DNA from: JAIYDJ01 sp031400505
GTDB taxonomy: Bacteria > Pseudomonadota > Alphaproteobacteria > Rhodobacterales > Rhodobacteraceae
Assembly (NCBI GenBank): GCA_031400505.1
Contig: JANNPZ010000003.1
Location: 1-64,000, forward strand
Direction of reading: 5' to 3'
Length of the DNA: 64,000 nucleotides
How positions within the stretch are numbered: position 1 is the stretch's first letter; the number at the start of each line of letters is the position of its first letter. Shown here in pieces: positions 44,580-53,960 of the stretch. Below the pieces are notes generated by a model. That model saw only the letters and a program-made list of their open reading frames with translations, searched no databases and was not told the DNA's origin. The position numbers and the translations under genes were made by a program.

Positions 44580-46802
44580 TCAGGCGAAGCTGATGGATTT
44601 TTTCAGGGGCAGCGTTCGGATGCGCTGGCCGGTGAGGGCGAAGATCGCGTTTGCCAGTGCCGGGGCGGCGGGTGGGGTGCCCGGTTCACCGATGCCGCGC
44701 AATGTGTCGCCTGATTCAAGGACACGCACGGCGATCGGCGGACATTGTGACAGACGCAGGGGTTCGTAATCCCAGAAGTTCAGTTGTTCTGCCGCGCCGT
44801 TGACGAAAGTTATCTCGCCACTGATCGCGGCAGACAGGCCATAGATCATCCCGCCTTGCAGCTGCGCCTCGATGATCGACGGATCGAGCGCTATGCCGAC
44901 ATCGGCGGCAACCCAGGCATTGGTCATCCGGATGCCGGCCTCGGTCTGCTCGACCTCGATCACTTGAGCGACCGGCACCGAGAAGCTGAGGCAATAGGCG
45001 ATGCCGCGGGCGCGACCCGCGGGCGTGTTGGGCCAATCGCAGAGTTCGGCCACCGCCTGCAGCACGCGACGGCTGGGGTCGTGGGCCATCTGTGACAGAC
45101 GGAAATCGAGAGGGTCGACCCCGGCGAGATGGGCAAGCTCGTCGACTGCGCTTTCATGGAAGAAGGCGTTCTGCGAGTTGCCAACCGACCGCCACGAACC
45201 GATCGGCACGCCGAAGGGCACTTTGTAGCCGGTGACGCGGTAGTTCGGGAAGGCATATGGTTGATCCCAGGCGCCCTGCACGATCGTGCTGTCCGGGCCG
45301 GGAACCGAGTAGCCGAGCCGCCCGAGTTGACTGCCGATCACCGAGGGGCAAGCGACCGACAGGTCAAGAGCGCTGATCTTGCCATCGGCGACCGAGCCCT
45401 TGACGCGCGCCATTGCCAGCGGGCGATAGGCGTCATGGGTCATGTCTTCTTCGCGGCTCCAGGTCAGCAGGATGGGCGTGCCGGGCAGGGCGGAGGCGAT
45501 TGCCACGACCTGCCGGACGTAATCCATCTCGGCGCGGCGACCAAAACCACCGCCCATCTGCTGGGTATGCACCGCAATTGCCTCGGGCGGCAGGCCGGTC
45601 AGGTTCGCGGCTTCAGGAGCGATCTGGGTCGGCAATTGGGTGCCGGTCCAGATGTCCAGCTTGCCGTCCTGCAGCCAGGCCGCAGCCGTCATCGGTTCCA
45701 TCGTGGCGTGGGCGAGGTAGGGCACAGCATATTCGGCGGTGAATCCGGGTGTGGCGAATGCGTCCACATCGCCGTCGTCACGGTTTCTGCTGTCTTGCCG
45801 GTCCGGGGTGAAAGAGGCTGCCGTCATCGCAAGTTGGGCGGCGGTATCGGCGGGGTAGGCGGCGGGAGCCCAGTCGAAGATGATCGCCTCGGCGGCCTGA
45901 AACGCGGTCCAGGTGTTGGTGGCGATGACGGCCACGCCACCGGGCACCGGGAGGACGTGTTCGACGCCTGGCATCGCGAGGGCTGCGGTGGCGTCAAAGC
46001 TGATCATGTCCGCGCCGAGTGCGGGATTGGTCTTGACGGTTGCATATTTCATGCCCGGCAGGCGCAGGTCACCGGTATATTGTGCGGTTCCGGTGACCTT
46101 GGCGCGCATGTCGGTGCGGGGTTGCGATTTGCCAAGCAAGGTCCAGTTGGCACGTGGTTTCAGGGCAGGCGCTGCCGGCAAGTCGACCGCCGCCGCGTCG
46201 ACCGCCAGTTCGATATAGGTCAGCCGGGTACCATCGGGGGCAATCACCGCGCCACCGCCAGTACTAAGGTCCGCCTCTTCGACCCCCAGACGCCGCGCCG
46301 CAGCGCGGATCAGTGCCTGCCGCGCCACGGCGCCGGCGCCGCGCATCTTGTCATACGCGTCCAGTGTCGAGGATGAGCCACCGGTGATCTGAAAGCCCAG
46401 GAACTTGCCCGGGACCTGCATGGCGTCCCGCATGGTTTCGGCCAGCCAGCCCGTATCGGTCGGGGCAAAGGGCACGCCTTCGCGCAGGATGCCGGCGTTG
46501 AAATAGGCGGGTGAGGCCGGACCATGGGCGACCCGAACCTGATCCCAGGGCAGGTCCAGCTCTTCGGCGACCAAGGCTGCGAGGGTGGTATGCACGCCCT
46601 GTCCCATCTCTGCACGGGGCGTGATGATTGTGACCCCGTCTGCGTCAATCAGGACGTAAGGCGTCAGGGCCGCGCCGGGGCCACCCTTCAGTGGATTGGC
46701 ATGGGGTTTGGCGTAGGAATACCAGCCAAATGCGACACCTCCGGCGATGGCTGCGGATCCGATCAGGAACGTACGGCGGGCGATTTTTCCAAAACGCGAC
46801 AT
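44580..46802 (-). CDS. iorB: Molybdopterin-binding subunit of an IorB-type aldehyde/isoquinoline oxidoreductase
   Basis: The protein has 740 residues. A Tat signal (ARRTFLIGSAAIAGGVAFGW) sends it folded to the periplasm. It has the large xanthine-oxidase-family subunit order: RAEMGQGVHTTLAALVAEEL, TQQMGGGFGRRAEMDYV, SWRSVGNSQNAFFHESAVDEL, and the catalytic Glu in GIGEPGTPP. With IorA it hydroxylates an aldehyde or N-heterocycle. The start ATG 46802 follows the iorA stop after one base; a longer opening upstream overlaps iorA and is not coding. Substrate unproven; no XdhC/CoxI maturation gene or cytochrome partner is adjacent. Confidence 0.88.
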   Translation of the reverse strand: MSRFGKIARRTFLIGSAAIAGGVAFGWYSYAKPHANPLKGGPGAALTPYVLIDADGVTIITPRAEMGQGVHTTLAALVAEELDLPWDQVRVAHGPASPAYFNAGILREGVPFAPTDTGWLAETMRDAMQVPGKFLGFQITGGSSSTLDAYDKMRGAGAVARQALIRAAARRLGVEEADLSTGGGAVIAPDGTRLTYIELAVDAAAVDLPAAPALKPRANWTLLGKSQPRTDMRAKVTGTAQYTGDLRLPGMKYATVKTNPALGADMISFDATAALAMPGVEHVLPVPGGVAVIATNTWTAFQAAEAIIFDWAPAAYPADTAAQLAMTAASFTPDRQDSRNRDDGDVDAFATPGFTAEYAVPYLAHATMEPMTAAAWLQDGKLDIWTGTQLPTQIAPEAANLTGLPPEAIAVHTQQMGGGFGRRAEMDYVRQVVAIASALPGTPILLTWSREEDMTHDAYRPLAMARVKGSVADGKISALDLSVACPSVIGSQLGRLGYSVPGPDSTIVQGAWDQPYAFPNYRVTGYKVPFGVPIGSWRSVGNSQNAFFHESAVDELAHLAGVDPLDFRLSQMAHDPSRRVLQAVAELCDWPNTPAGRARGIAYCLSFSVPVAQVIEVEQTEAGIRMTNAWVAADVGIALDPSIIEAQLQGGMIYGLSAAISGEITFVNGAAEQLNFWDYEPLRLSQCPPIAVRVLESGDTLRGIGEPGTPPAAPALANAIFALTGQRIRTLPLKKSISFA

Positions 46803-46803
46803 G

Positions 46804-47271
46804 TCAGACCTCTTGCAGGCGGCGGGCGGCATCGTGGACGGCAGCGCGGATACGCGGATAGGTGCCACAGCGACACAGGTTGCCTGACATGGCTTCGTCA
46901 ATGTCGGCATCGCTAGGGGTTGGGGTCTGCGCCAGCAGGGACGCGGCCTGCATGATCTGACCCGACTGGCAATAGCCGCATTGCGCGACCTGCGCCGCCT
47001 CCCACGCGGCCTGGACGGCGTGCAGGGCGGTCGGGGTGCCCAAGCCTTCGATGGTGGTGACCGACAGGCCTTCGATATCGCCCAGCAGCGTCTGGCAGGA
47101 CCGGACTGCCAGGCCATCAAGATGCACCGTGCAGGCCCCGCAGGCTGCAACACCGCAGCCATACTTCGTTCCTGTCAGGTTCATCCCGTCGCGCAGCGCC
47201 CACAGCAACGGCATCTCGGGCGGAAGATCGAGGCTGGCAGGTGCGCCATTGAGCGTGAATTGAATTGGCAT
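46804..47271 (-). CDS. iorA: [2Fe-2S] subunit of an IorA-type oxidoreductase
   Basis: The protein has 155 residues. The N-terminal plant-type ferredoxin cluster ligands are C39, C44, C47 and C59 (YGCGVAACGAC). The C-terminal helical domain holds the second cluster (CGYCQSGQ, then CRCGTYPR). There is no signal peptide; it is probably co-exported with the Tat-bearing partner by hitchhiking. First gene of the pair, divergent from a TetR regulator. Confidence 0.92.
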   Translation of the reverse strand: MPIQFTLNGAPASLDLPPEMPLLWALRDGMNLTGTKYGCGVAACGACTVHLDGLAVRSCQTLLGDIEGLSVTTIEGLGTPTALHAVQAAWEAAQVAQCGYCQSGQIMQAASLLAQTPTPSDADIDEAMSGNLCRCGTYPRIRAAVHDAARRLQEV

Positions 47272-47318
47272 CTTTGCTCCCCGTTGATACAGACAAAATG
47301 CACGAATTTTGTTAGTAT

Positions 47319-47329
47319 GTCAAGTTGAC
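47319..47329. promoter_or_regulatory. Candidate TetR operator between iorA and the TetR gene
   Basis: GTCAA-G-TTGAC is a perfect inverted repeat in the 87-base divergent gap, about 30 bases before the regulator start and 48 before iorA. It also overlaps a TTGACC that could be a -35 element. Role inferred from place and symmetry. Confidence 0.45.
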
Positions 47330-47358
47330 CATTGCAACAACCCGTGGCACGAGAGAGC

Positions 47359-47934
47359 ATGATTGAGCCCGCCCCCCCAGTTGATAGACAGGACGCGATC
47401 CTGCATGCAGCCTTTCATACCTTTGCGGCATATGGATTTCGCCGCACCACAATGGAAGACATAGCCCGGACAGCCGGACTGTCACGCAGCGCGCTTTATC
47501 TGCACTATCGCAACAAGGAGGACCTGTTCCGTCAGTTGACACGGACCTTCTATGCCGAAGTCAACCAAGTTCTGACTCCGATCCTGTCGGGCCCTACTAC
47601 CGATCTGAAGGCGACGCTTCTGGCTGCTTTCCGGGCCAAGGATGGTAAATTCATGGATGTCGTGTTGGGAACGCCGCACGGGGCCGAACTGATGGACGCA
47701 GGACTGTCCATTGCCTGCGATATTGCGATCGAAGGCGAGGCCGGGTTTCAGGCACAGCTTGCAAGCTGGATCGACCAGCGCACGACACCGCCCGATCTGG
47801 GGACGCCCGAGCAGATTGCCCAAACCCTGATGGCTGCGCTGAAAGGCATCAAGCAAAGCAGCAAGACCCTGGACGAATATCGCGCAGCCCAAGAGCGGCT
47901 GGCCGCAGTTTTTGGCCGCGCGCTGTCGGTCTAG
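47359..47934 (+). CDS. TetR/AcrR family transcriptional regulator
   Basis: The protein has 191 residues. The HTH is at about 15-60: ILHAAFHTFAAYGFRRTTMEDIARTAGLSRSALYLHYRNKEDL. The C-terminal ligand domain is not assignable. I chose ATG 47359 with GAGAG before it; a TTG nine codons upstream is less likely. It is divergent from iorAB and is the natural candidate repressor of that pair. Confidence 0.92.
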   Translation: MIEPAPPVDRQDAILHAAFHTFAAYGFRRTTMEDIARTAGLSRSALYLHYRNKEDLFRQLTRTFYAEVNQVLTPILSGPTTDLKATLLAAFRAKDGKFMDVVLGTPHGAELMDAGLSIACDIAIEGEAGFQAQLASWIDQRTTPPDLGTPEQIAQTLMAALKGIKQSSKTLDEYRAAQERLAAVFGRALSV

Positions 47935-48043
47935 CCACAGCAGGCGCGATCCTTTTCCGGAAAACCTCTAAAATCCACGCCTTTAAGCCCGCCTTCACCG
48001 AGATACGCTAGGGTCGTCCTTGGGTGTGAAAAATGGGTGTGTG

Positions 48044-48883
48044 ATGGCAAGGCAGTCAAATGTCGCGCCAGTCATCATCAAACGGAAGAAAGTTATTCAA
48101 GGCGGCGGGCACCACGGTGGGGCGTGGAAAGTGGCCTATGCTGACTTTGTGACGGCCATGATGGCTTTCTTTATGTTGATGTGGCTGTTGAATGCGACAA
48201 CAGAAAAACAGCGCAAGGGGCTTGCGGATTATTTCAATCCGACAGTTCCGATCAACCGCATTTCTGGTGGCGGTGATGGCGCGTTTGCCGGAGATTCGAT
48301 GTTTTCCGAGAATGCCATGCCGAAAAATGGCACTGGCGGAGGCGCAATGGCCCCCAGCGACGCCGAAATGGTTCGCGGCGAAAGTGAAGGCGGCAAAGCA
48401 GCGGCCGAGGCGGAAACGCAAGCGTTCAAGAGTGTCGAGTCCAAGTTGCAGGGTGTCGGCGGCGAAAGCATGACGATGGAACGATTGCTGCGCCACGTCA
48501 CAACCCGTGTCACCGATGAAGGCTTGGTGATCGAGATTTTTGACCTGACGGAAGCGCCCTTGTTTGTCGGCGATACGGCTGATCCTACCGACGCTCTGCG
48601 CGGTATCACCAGCCTTTTGTCCGAAGTTCTGGCCTTGGCGCAAAATGAGATTGCCGTTGATGGGCATGTGCGTTCCTACCCCATCACCTTGATCAACAAC
48701 CCGACCTGGGATCTGTCTGCGGCGCGGGCGCAAAGCATGCGCGGCCTTCTGGCCTTGTCGGGCCTTCCCGAAAAGCGCGTCGCCCGGATTTCCGGCCACG
48801 CTGACCGCAAGCCTGTGACGGCCGATGCGACCGCCCTGCGAAACAACCGCCTGGAGGTGATCTTGCTGCGCCGCGACCGGTAG
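48044..48883 (+). CDS. motB: Flagellar stator protein MotB
   Basis: The protein has 279 residues. The membrane helix contains the proton-binding Asp, D34 in AYADFVTAMMAFFMLMWLLNA. The periplasmic OmpA-like domain includes VDGHVRS and RISGHADRKPVT. The ATG at 48044 gives the family N-terminus; a TTG eight codons upstream is in frame. MotA is about 9.9 kb downstream rather than adjacent. A partial CtrA-like box (TTAA-N7-TTCA at 47983-47997) lies upstream. Confidence 0.95.
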   Translation: MARQSNVAPVIIKRKKVIQGGGHHGGAWKVAYADFVTAMMAFFMLMWLLNATTEKQRKGLADYFNPTVPINRISGGGDGAFAGDSMFSENAMPKNGTGGGAMAPSDAEMVRGESEGGKAAAEAETQAFKSVESKLQGVGGESMTMERLLRHVTTRVTDEGLVIEIFDLTEAPLFVGDTADPTDALRGITSLLSEVLALAQNEIAVDGHVRSYPITLINNPTWDLSAARAQSMRGLLALSGLPEKRVARISGHADRKPVTADATALRNNRLEVILLRRDR

Positions 48884-48969
48884 CGGGACCGCGTGGCGCG
48901 GCAAGACACGCATTCCACACCGCACGTGGCACGCCACTCGTGGCAGGCAATTGAATAGGATTTTATCCG

Positions 48970-48984
48970 TTAGGCTGATTTTAA
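48970..48984. promoter_or_regulatory. CtrA-like box upstream of flgE
   Basis: TTAG, seven bases (GCTGATT), TTAA: one mismatch from TTAA-N7-TTAA, 57 bases before the flgE start. Similar boxes precede the DivL-like gene and fliL. Confidence 0.5.
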
Positions 48985-49041
48985 GCCGCCAGAGGCAACG
49001 TTGCTCGCATCACGTGCAACGGCTGCAGAAAGGCGCTTTTC

Positions 49042-50343
49042 ATGACAATCTCCTCTTCGCTGGCTGCTGGGGTCTCTGGACTTGCGGCAAATGCGAGTGC
49101 TCTGTCGACGATTTCGGACAACATCGCAAACGCGTCCACGTACGGATACAAGCGTGCAACCACCGATTTTCATTCGGTCGTTCTAAGCGGGTCCTCGACA
49201 ACCTCCTATTCGGCGGGCGGTGTACGGGTCACGAACGCGCGCCTGATCGATGATCGGGGGCCGCTGATCGCCTCGTCGAATGCGACAGACATTGCAATTG
49301 ACGGGCGTGGTTTTGTGGCCGTTACCAGCATCGATGCGGTAAATGCCGGGGTCGACAGTTTTCCTATCGCGCTGACAACCACGGGGTCTTTCCGACCGGA
49401 CGAAAACGGCGTTCTTCGGACGGCCACTGGCGAAGTCATGATGGCGTGGCCGGCAAATTCAGACGGATCAATGCCCGAATATGCGCGTGATTCAATGACC
49501 GGCCTTGAACCGGTCCGCATCAACGTCAACCAGTATGTCGGAAACCCCACAACCGAAATGCGGGTTGCCGTGAACCTTCCAGCGACATCGACTGTCGCTG
49601 GTGCCACTGACGGCCCCCAGTCGGTCGCGGTCGAATACTACAGCAGCCTCGGCACGACGGAAAACCTCGATTTCGACTTCACGCCAACCGTGCCGGCAAC
49701 AGGATCGTCAAACGAATGGACGATGACGATCACCGATTCTGCAACTGGCGGGGTGATCGCAGAACTGACCCTGACCTTCGACGCCAGTCAGGACGCGGGC
49801 GGCACTCTCGCAGGCGTCACAGTGCTCAGCGGCGGTGCATATGACCCTGCGACCGGAAAGATGGACCTGACCGTTGGCGCCGGCACCATCTCACTCGACA
49901 TCGGGCAAACCGGAAAGCCCAATGGCATGACCCAATTGTCAGACACATTCTCGCCCGCCGGAATAGGCAAGAACGGGTCTGAGGTCGCAACGCTCTCCAC
50001 GGTTGAAATCGACTCGGCCGGCAACATGTACGCGATCTACAACCAAGGCTTTTCCAAACTGATCTACCAGTTGCCGATCATCGATGTTCCAAACCCCAAT
50101 GGTTTGATCGCGCTCAGCAATCAAACCTACCAGCTTTCACCCGCATCTGGCGCATTTTATCTGTGGGATGCGGGCGACGGCCCCACAGGATCTGTCGCCG
50201 GCTATTCACGCGAATCCTCGACGACAGATGTTGCAGAGGAATTGACGCAGCTCATTCAAACCCAACGTTCTTACTCGTCGAATGCCAAGATCATCCAGAC
50301 GGTGGACGAGATGTGGCAAGAAACCACCAACATCAAACGCTGA
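49042..50343 (+). CDS. flgE: Flagellar hook protein FlgE
   Basis: The protein has 433 residues. It has the N-terminal rod/hook signature (SSSLAAGVSGLAANASALSTISDNIANASTYGYK), a TDIAIDGRGFVAV block and the C-terminal coiled coil (EELTQLIQTQRSYSSNAKIIQTVDEMW). The middle D2 domain is Thr/Gly-rich. First gene of flgE-flgK-flgL-flgI. Confidence 0.96.
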   Translation: MTISSSLAAGVSGLAANASALSTISDNIANASTYGYKRATTDFHSVVLSGSSTTSYSAGGVRVTNARLIDDRGPLIASSNATDIAIDGRGFVAVTSIDAVNAGVDSFPIALTTTGSFRPDENGVLRTATGEVMMAWPANSDGSMPEYARDSMTGLEPVRINVNQYVGNPTTEMRVAVNLPATSTVAGATDGPQSVAVEYYSSLGTTENLDFDFTPTVPATGSSNEWTMTITDSATGGVIAELTLTFDASQDAGGTLAGVTVLSGGAYDPATGKMDLTVGAGTISLDIGQTGKPNGMTQLSDTFSPAGIGKNGSEVATLSTVEIDSAGNMYAIYNQGFSKLIYQLPIIDVPNPNGLIALSNQTYQLSPASGAFYLWDAGDGPTGSVAGYSRESSTTDVAEELTQLIQTQRSYSSNAKIIQTVDEMWQETTNIKR

Positions 50344-50358
50344 TTCAAGGAGGCATGA

Positions 50359-51816
50359 ATGTCGATTTCGGGCACCCTATCTTCGGCACTTTCCGGTCTG
50401 ACGGCCAATGCGCGGGCTGCCGAAATCGTATCGTCCAACATCGCCAATGCGATGACCGATGGTTACGGGCGGCGCGAACTGATCTTGAAATCGCGGCAGG
50501 TCGGTGATTCCGGTCAAGGCGTCTCGGTGGTCGGCGTCTATCGACATGCCGACACCGCCCTGATCGGCGACCGCCGTCTGGCCGCCGCCAATGCAGGAAA
50601 CCATCAAACCCGGTCCGAGTTCCTGCAACGCCTGGAAGCGGTCTTGGGAACACCTGCAGATGCGCAATCAATCGGGGGGCGGATAGCCGCCTTTGATGCG
50701 GCCTTGATCGAGGCTTCGTCTCGCCCCGAAAGCGAACCGCGGCTGGCGCGGGTCGCCGATACGGCGCGGGCTTTGGCTGCTGAGCTTGGCACGGTTTCGG
50801 ACGACATCCAGGCAGCCCGCACAACCGCCGACGACCGCATTGAGCGCAGCGTGAAGCAGTTGAATGCCGCTCTGTCCCGCGTCGGCGAACTGAACGTGAT
50901 GATCCGCCAGAATTCGGGAACCGGGCGGGATGCCTCGGCGCTGATGGACCAACGCCAGCAGTTGGTCGACTCCATCGCAGAAATCGTGCCGGTGCGCGAA
51001 ATTGCGCGCGAAAATGGGCAGATTGCGCTGGTCACCACTTCGGGCACCACGCTTGTCGACGGCTCGGTGGCGCAGTTCGGGTTTACGCCGGTTGGACAAA
51101 TTACCCATGGAATGACCGTGGCCAGCGGTGCGCTGTCTGGCCTCACGTTGAACGGCAAGGATATTGCCACATCCGGCGACCGCGGGCCGATTGCCGGGGG
51201 AACGCTGGCCAGCGACTTTCAGGTGCGCGATCAGCTTGGCCCCGATGCACAGGCCCAGATCGACGCTATCGCGCGTGAAGTGATCGACCGGTTCGCGGCT
51301 CCTGGTCTTGACAGCACGCGCGCCCCGGGAGACGCAGGGTTGTTCACCGATGGCGGAGCGGCTTTTGATCCGGCGAACGAGGCAGGTCTGTCACAGCGGC
51401 TGCGACTGAATGCCGCCGTGGACCCGGATGCAGGAGGCGAATTGTGGCGTCTGCGCGATGGCTTGGGGGCGACGGTGCCAGGGCCGGTCGGCAATGCGCA
51501 ACTGTTGATTGATTGGCAGACCACGTTGACCCGCCAACAAGACCCGGCATCGACAGTATTCGGTGCTGGCCTGCGCAGTCTGGCCAGCCTGGCCACGGAT
51601 GTCCTGTCCGGCATCGCCAGTGACCGCCTGACCGCCGACAGCGAGGCCGCCTATGCCGAGGCCAGGTCCGCATCCCTACGCACGATCGAGCTGACCAGCG
51701 GTGTCGACAGCGATCAAGAGATCCAGATGCTGCTTCTGATCGAACAAAACTACGGTGCCAACGCCAAAGTTGTGCAGACGGTGGATGATATGATCAAACT
51801 CTTGTTGAGGATGTAA
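50359..51816 (+). CDS. flgK: Hook-filament junction protein FlgK (HAP1)
   Basis: The protein has 485 residues. It has both coiled-coil ends (SALSGLTANARAAEIVSSNIANAMTDGYGRR; EIQMLLLIEQNYGANAKVVQTVDDMIKLLL) and the FlgK middle (LNELNVMIRQNSGTG-like stretch, DQRQQLVDSIAEIVPV). A perfect GGAGG precedes ATG 50359. The first junction protein between hook and filament. Confidence 0.95.
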   Translation: MSISGTLSSALSGLTANARAAEIVSSNIANAMTDGYGRRELILKSRQVGDSGQGVSVVGVYRHADTALIGDRRLAAANAGNHQTRSEFLQRLEAVLGTPADAQSIGGRIAAFDAALIEASSRPESEPRLARVADTARALAAELGTVSDDIQAARTTADDRIERSVKQLNAALSRVGELNVMIRQNSGTGRDASALMDQRQQLVDSIAEIVPVREIARENGQIALVTTSGTTLVDGSVAQFGFTPVGQITHGMTVASGALSGLTLNGKDIATSGDRGPIAGGTLASDFQVRDQLGPDAQAQIDAIAREVIDRFAAPGLDSTRAPGDAGLFTDGGAAFDPANEAGLSQRLRLNAAVDPDAGGELWRLRDGLGATVPGPVGNAQLLIDWQTTLTRQQDPASTVFGAGLRSLASLATDVLSGIASDRLTADSEAAYAEARSASLRTIELTSGVDSDQEIQMLLLIEQNYGANAKVVQTVDDMIKLLLRM

Positions 51817-51819
51817 GCC

Positions 51820-52818
51820 ATGTCGAGTTTGTCAGTGGGCGATATGGCCCAATCCTTCAACCTTACCCGCAGCGGGGCAGCAATGAAGGCAAGCTTGCAA
51901 CGCTTGTCCAACGAACTGGTCAGCGGGCTGACGGACGACGCAGCGGCGCATCTGTCCGGGGATTTTGGTCCCCTTGCCGGGATTCAGGCGTCGCTTGCTC
52001 GGCTGGAAGGTTACAAGTCCGTGACCACTGAGGCAGGCCTTTATGCCGAAACAATGCAAACTGCCTTGGGCCGGATTGTCGAGATGTCTGGCGATCTCAG
52101 CCGGGTTTTGCTCTCCGGTGCCAGTCCGGGTGCGCCGGCACAGATTGCCGCGTTGGGGGCAGAGGCCGCGCAGAAGTTCGAATCCGCGATCGGGGCGCTG
52201 AACACGCGCGTCGGGGATCGCAACCTGTTTTCCGGGCAAGCCGCCACCACAACGCCTTTGCCTTCGGGGGCCGAACTTCTGGACACGTTGCAGACAGTTG
52301 TGGCCGGCGCTACCAGCGCCGCAGACGTGCAGACTGCCCTTGATGACTGGTTTTCGGCCTCCGCCGGCTATGCCGCTACCTATAAGGGCGATGACGGGCT
52401 GGTCGCATTGCCTCTGGCACCGGGTGACGTAGCCCGTCTTGACATCACCGCACTGGATCCAGCGATCCGCGACACGCTCAAGGGCCTTGCCATGGCAGCT
52501 CTGCTGGACCGAGGCGTTCTGACCGACAGCCCGCAAGGACGGTCGGATCTGGTTCGCCGGTCTGGCGAGGCCTTGCTGAGCGCGCAGACCGGCATGAGTG
52601 CGACGACCGCACGGCTTGGCAGCGCGCAAGCGCATATCGATCAGGCAGCACAACAAAATTCTGCCGAATCATCGGCGCTAAGCATCGCCGCATCGGATCT
52701 TCTGGCGATCGACGGCTATGAGGTTGCCTCGCAATTGCAACAGACACAAGTGCAGCTCGAAATACTCTACACACTCACGTCCCGCTTGTCGCGACTGAAC
52801 CTGGTGAACTTCCTGTGA
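51820..52818 (+). CDS. flgL: Hook-filament junction protein FlgL (HAP3)
   Basis: The protein has 332 residues. It is flagellin-like at both ends (MKASLQRLSNELVSGLTDDAA; EVASQLQQTQVQLEILYTLTSRLSRLNLVNFL). It begins three bases after flgK and its stop overlaps flgI as TGATG. It sits between FlgK and the filament. Confidence 0.92.
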   Translation: MSSLSVGDMAQSFNLTRSGAAMKASLQRLSNELVSGLTDDAAAHLSGDFGPLAGIQASLARLEGYKSVTTEAGLYAETMQTALGRIVEMSGDLSRVLLSGASPGAPAQIAALGAEAAQKFESAIGALNTRVGDRNLFSGQAATTTPLPSGAELLDTLQTVVAGATSAADVQTALDDWFSASAGYAATYKGDDGLVALPLAPGDVARLDITALDPAIRDTLKGLAMAALLDRGVLTDSPQGRSDLVRRSGEALLSAQTGMSATTARLGSAQAHIDQAAQQNSAESSALSIAASDLLAIDGYEVASQLQQTQVQLEILYTLTSRLSRLNLVNFL

Positions 52819-53918
52819 TGCGCCGCGCGCTGACCTGCCTTGGCTTTCTGCTGTTCACGGCAAGCGCACAGGCAGGCCCAATCCGGCTGAAAGATCTTGT
52901 CGAATTCGATGGGGTGCGTGGCAATGATCTGGTCGGATACGGTCTGGTCGTCGGATTGAACGGAACCGGGGATGGGCTGCGCAACTCCCCGTTCACAGAA
53001 GAGATAATGTCAAGCCTTCTGGAACGGCTTGGGGTAAACGTCGCCGGGGAAGATTTTAGACCCAAGAACGTCGCGGCAGTGTTCGTGACCGCAGCCTTAC
53101 CGCCGTTTGCCCGGGCCGGAGGACGGATCGACGTGACCGTGTCTGCAATTGGTGACGCAAAGAGTTTGCTGGGCGGCACGTTGATCATGACACCGCTGAA
53201 TGGCGCCGATGGTGAAATCTATGCTGTTGCGCAAGGTACGATCATTGCCGGGGGCATTTCGGCAGAAGGCGAGGCCGCCCGCGTGGTGCAAGGCGTCCCT
53301 ACGGCGGGGGGAATCCCGTCCGGGGCGCGTGTCGAACGCGAAGTTGAATTCGACTTTGTCGGGCTTGAGACGGTTCGCCTGGCATTGCGCGCCCCCGATT
53401 TCACCACGGCGGGCAGGATCGAGGCGGTCATCAACCAGGAGTTTGGCCGCAACGTGGCTGTGATGCTCGATGCGGGCACGGTTTCGCTGGATATCGGGGC
53501 TGCCAACATGCGCTCGCCGGCCCATGTTCTCGGACGGGTTGAGTCGCTCGAAATCGAGCCGGAAACCAGAGCGCGTGTCGTAGTAGATCAGCGGTCGGGG
53601 ACGATCGTGATGGGAGAAGACGTTCGGATCAGCCGCGTTGCCATAGCGCAGGGCAACCTTACCCTGCGGATCGAGGAAGCGCCCGTTGTGGTTCAGCCCA
53701 ATCCGTTTGCCGAGGGTGAAACAATTGTTGTTCCGCGCAGCCGTGCGGACATCAGCAAGGAGCCCGGTACCGGCCTTGCCGAAGTGTCGGGCGCGACCAA
53801 CCTTTCCGAGGTGGTTGCGGGCCTCAATGCGCTTGGAGTAGCGCCGCATGACATGATCGATATTCTGAAGAGCATCAATGCCGCCGGGGCTTTGCATGCA
53901 GAGTTTCTGGTGAACTGA
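52818..53918 (+). CDS. flgI: Flagellar P-ring protein FlgI
   Basis: The protein has 366 residues with a signal peptide (CLGFLLFTASAQA). Family blocks: RLKDLVEFDGVRGNDLVGYGLVVGLNGTGD, NVAAVFVTAALPPFARAGGRIDVTVSAIGDA and the end MIDILKSINAAGALHAEFLV. It builds the bushing in peptidoglycan. An in-frame GTG just upstream is less likely than ATG 52818, which couples to flgL. Confidence 0.97.
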   Translation: MRRALTCLGFLLFTASAQAGPIRLKDLVEFDGVRGNDLVGYGLVVGLNGTGDGLRNSPFTEEIMSSLLERLGVNVAGEDFRPKNVAAVFVTAALPPFARAGGRIDVTVSAIGDAKSLLGGTLIMTPLNGADGEIYAVAQGTIIAGGISAEGEAARVVQGVPTAGGIPSGARVEREVEFDFVGLETVRLALRAPDFTTAGRIEAVINQEFGRNVAVMLDAGTVSLDIGAANMRSPAHVLGRVESLEIEPETRARVVVDQRSGTIVMGEDVRISRVAIAQGNLTLRIEEAPVVVQPNPFAEGETIVVPRSRADISKEPGTGLAEVSGATNLSEVVAGLNALGVAPHDMIDILKSINAAGALHAEFLVN

Positions 53919-53926
53919 CCGGCCGA

Positions 53927-53956
53927 CCGGCAGCGGAGTTGTTTTACGGCTGCCGG
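53927..53956. terminator. Bidirectional terminator candidate between flgI and fliP
   Basis: CCGGCAGC and GCTGCCGG form a perfect eight-pair stem around a 14-base loop in the 42-base convergent gap; TTGTT follows on the plus strand. Placement between two converging operons supports the call. Confidence 0.55.
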
Positions 53957-53960
53957 TTGT

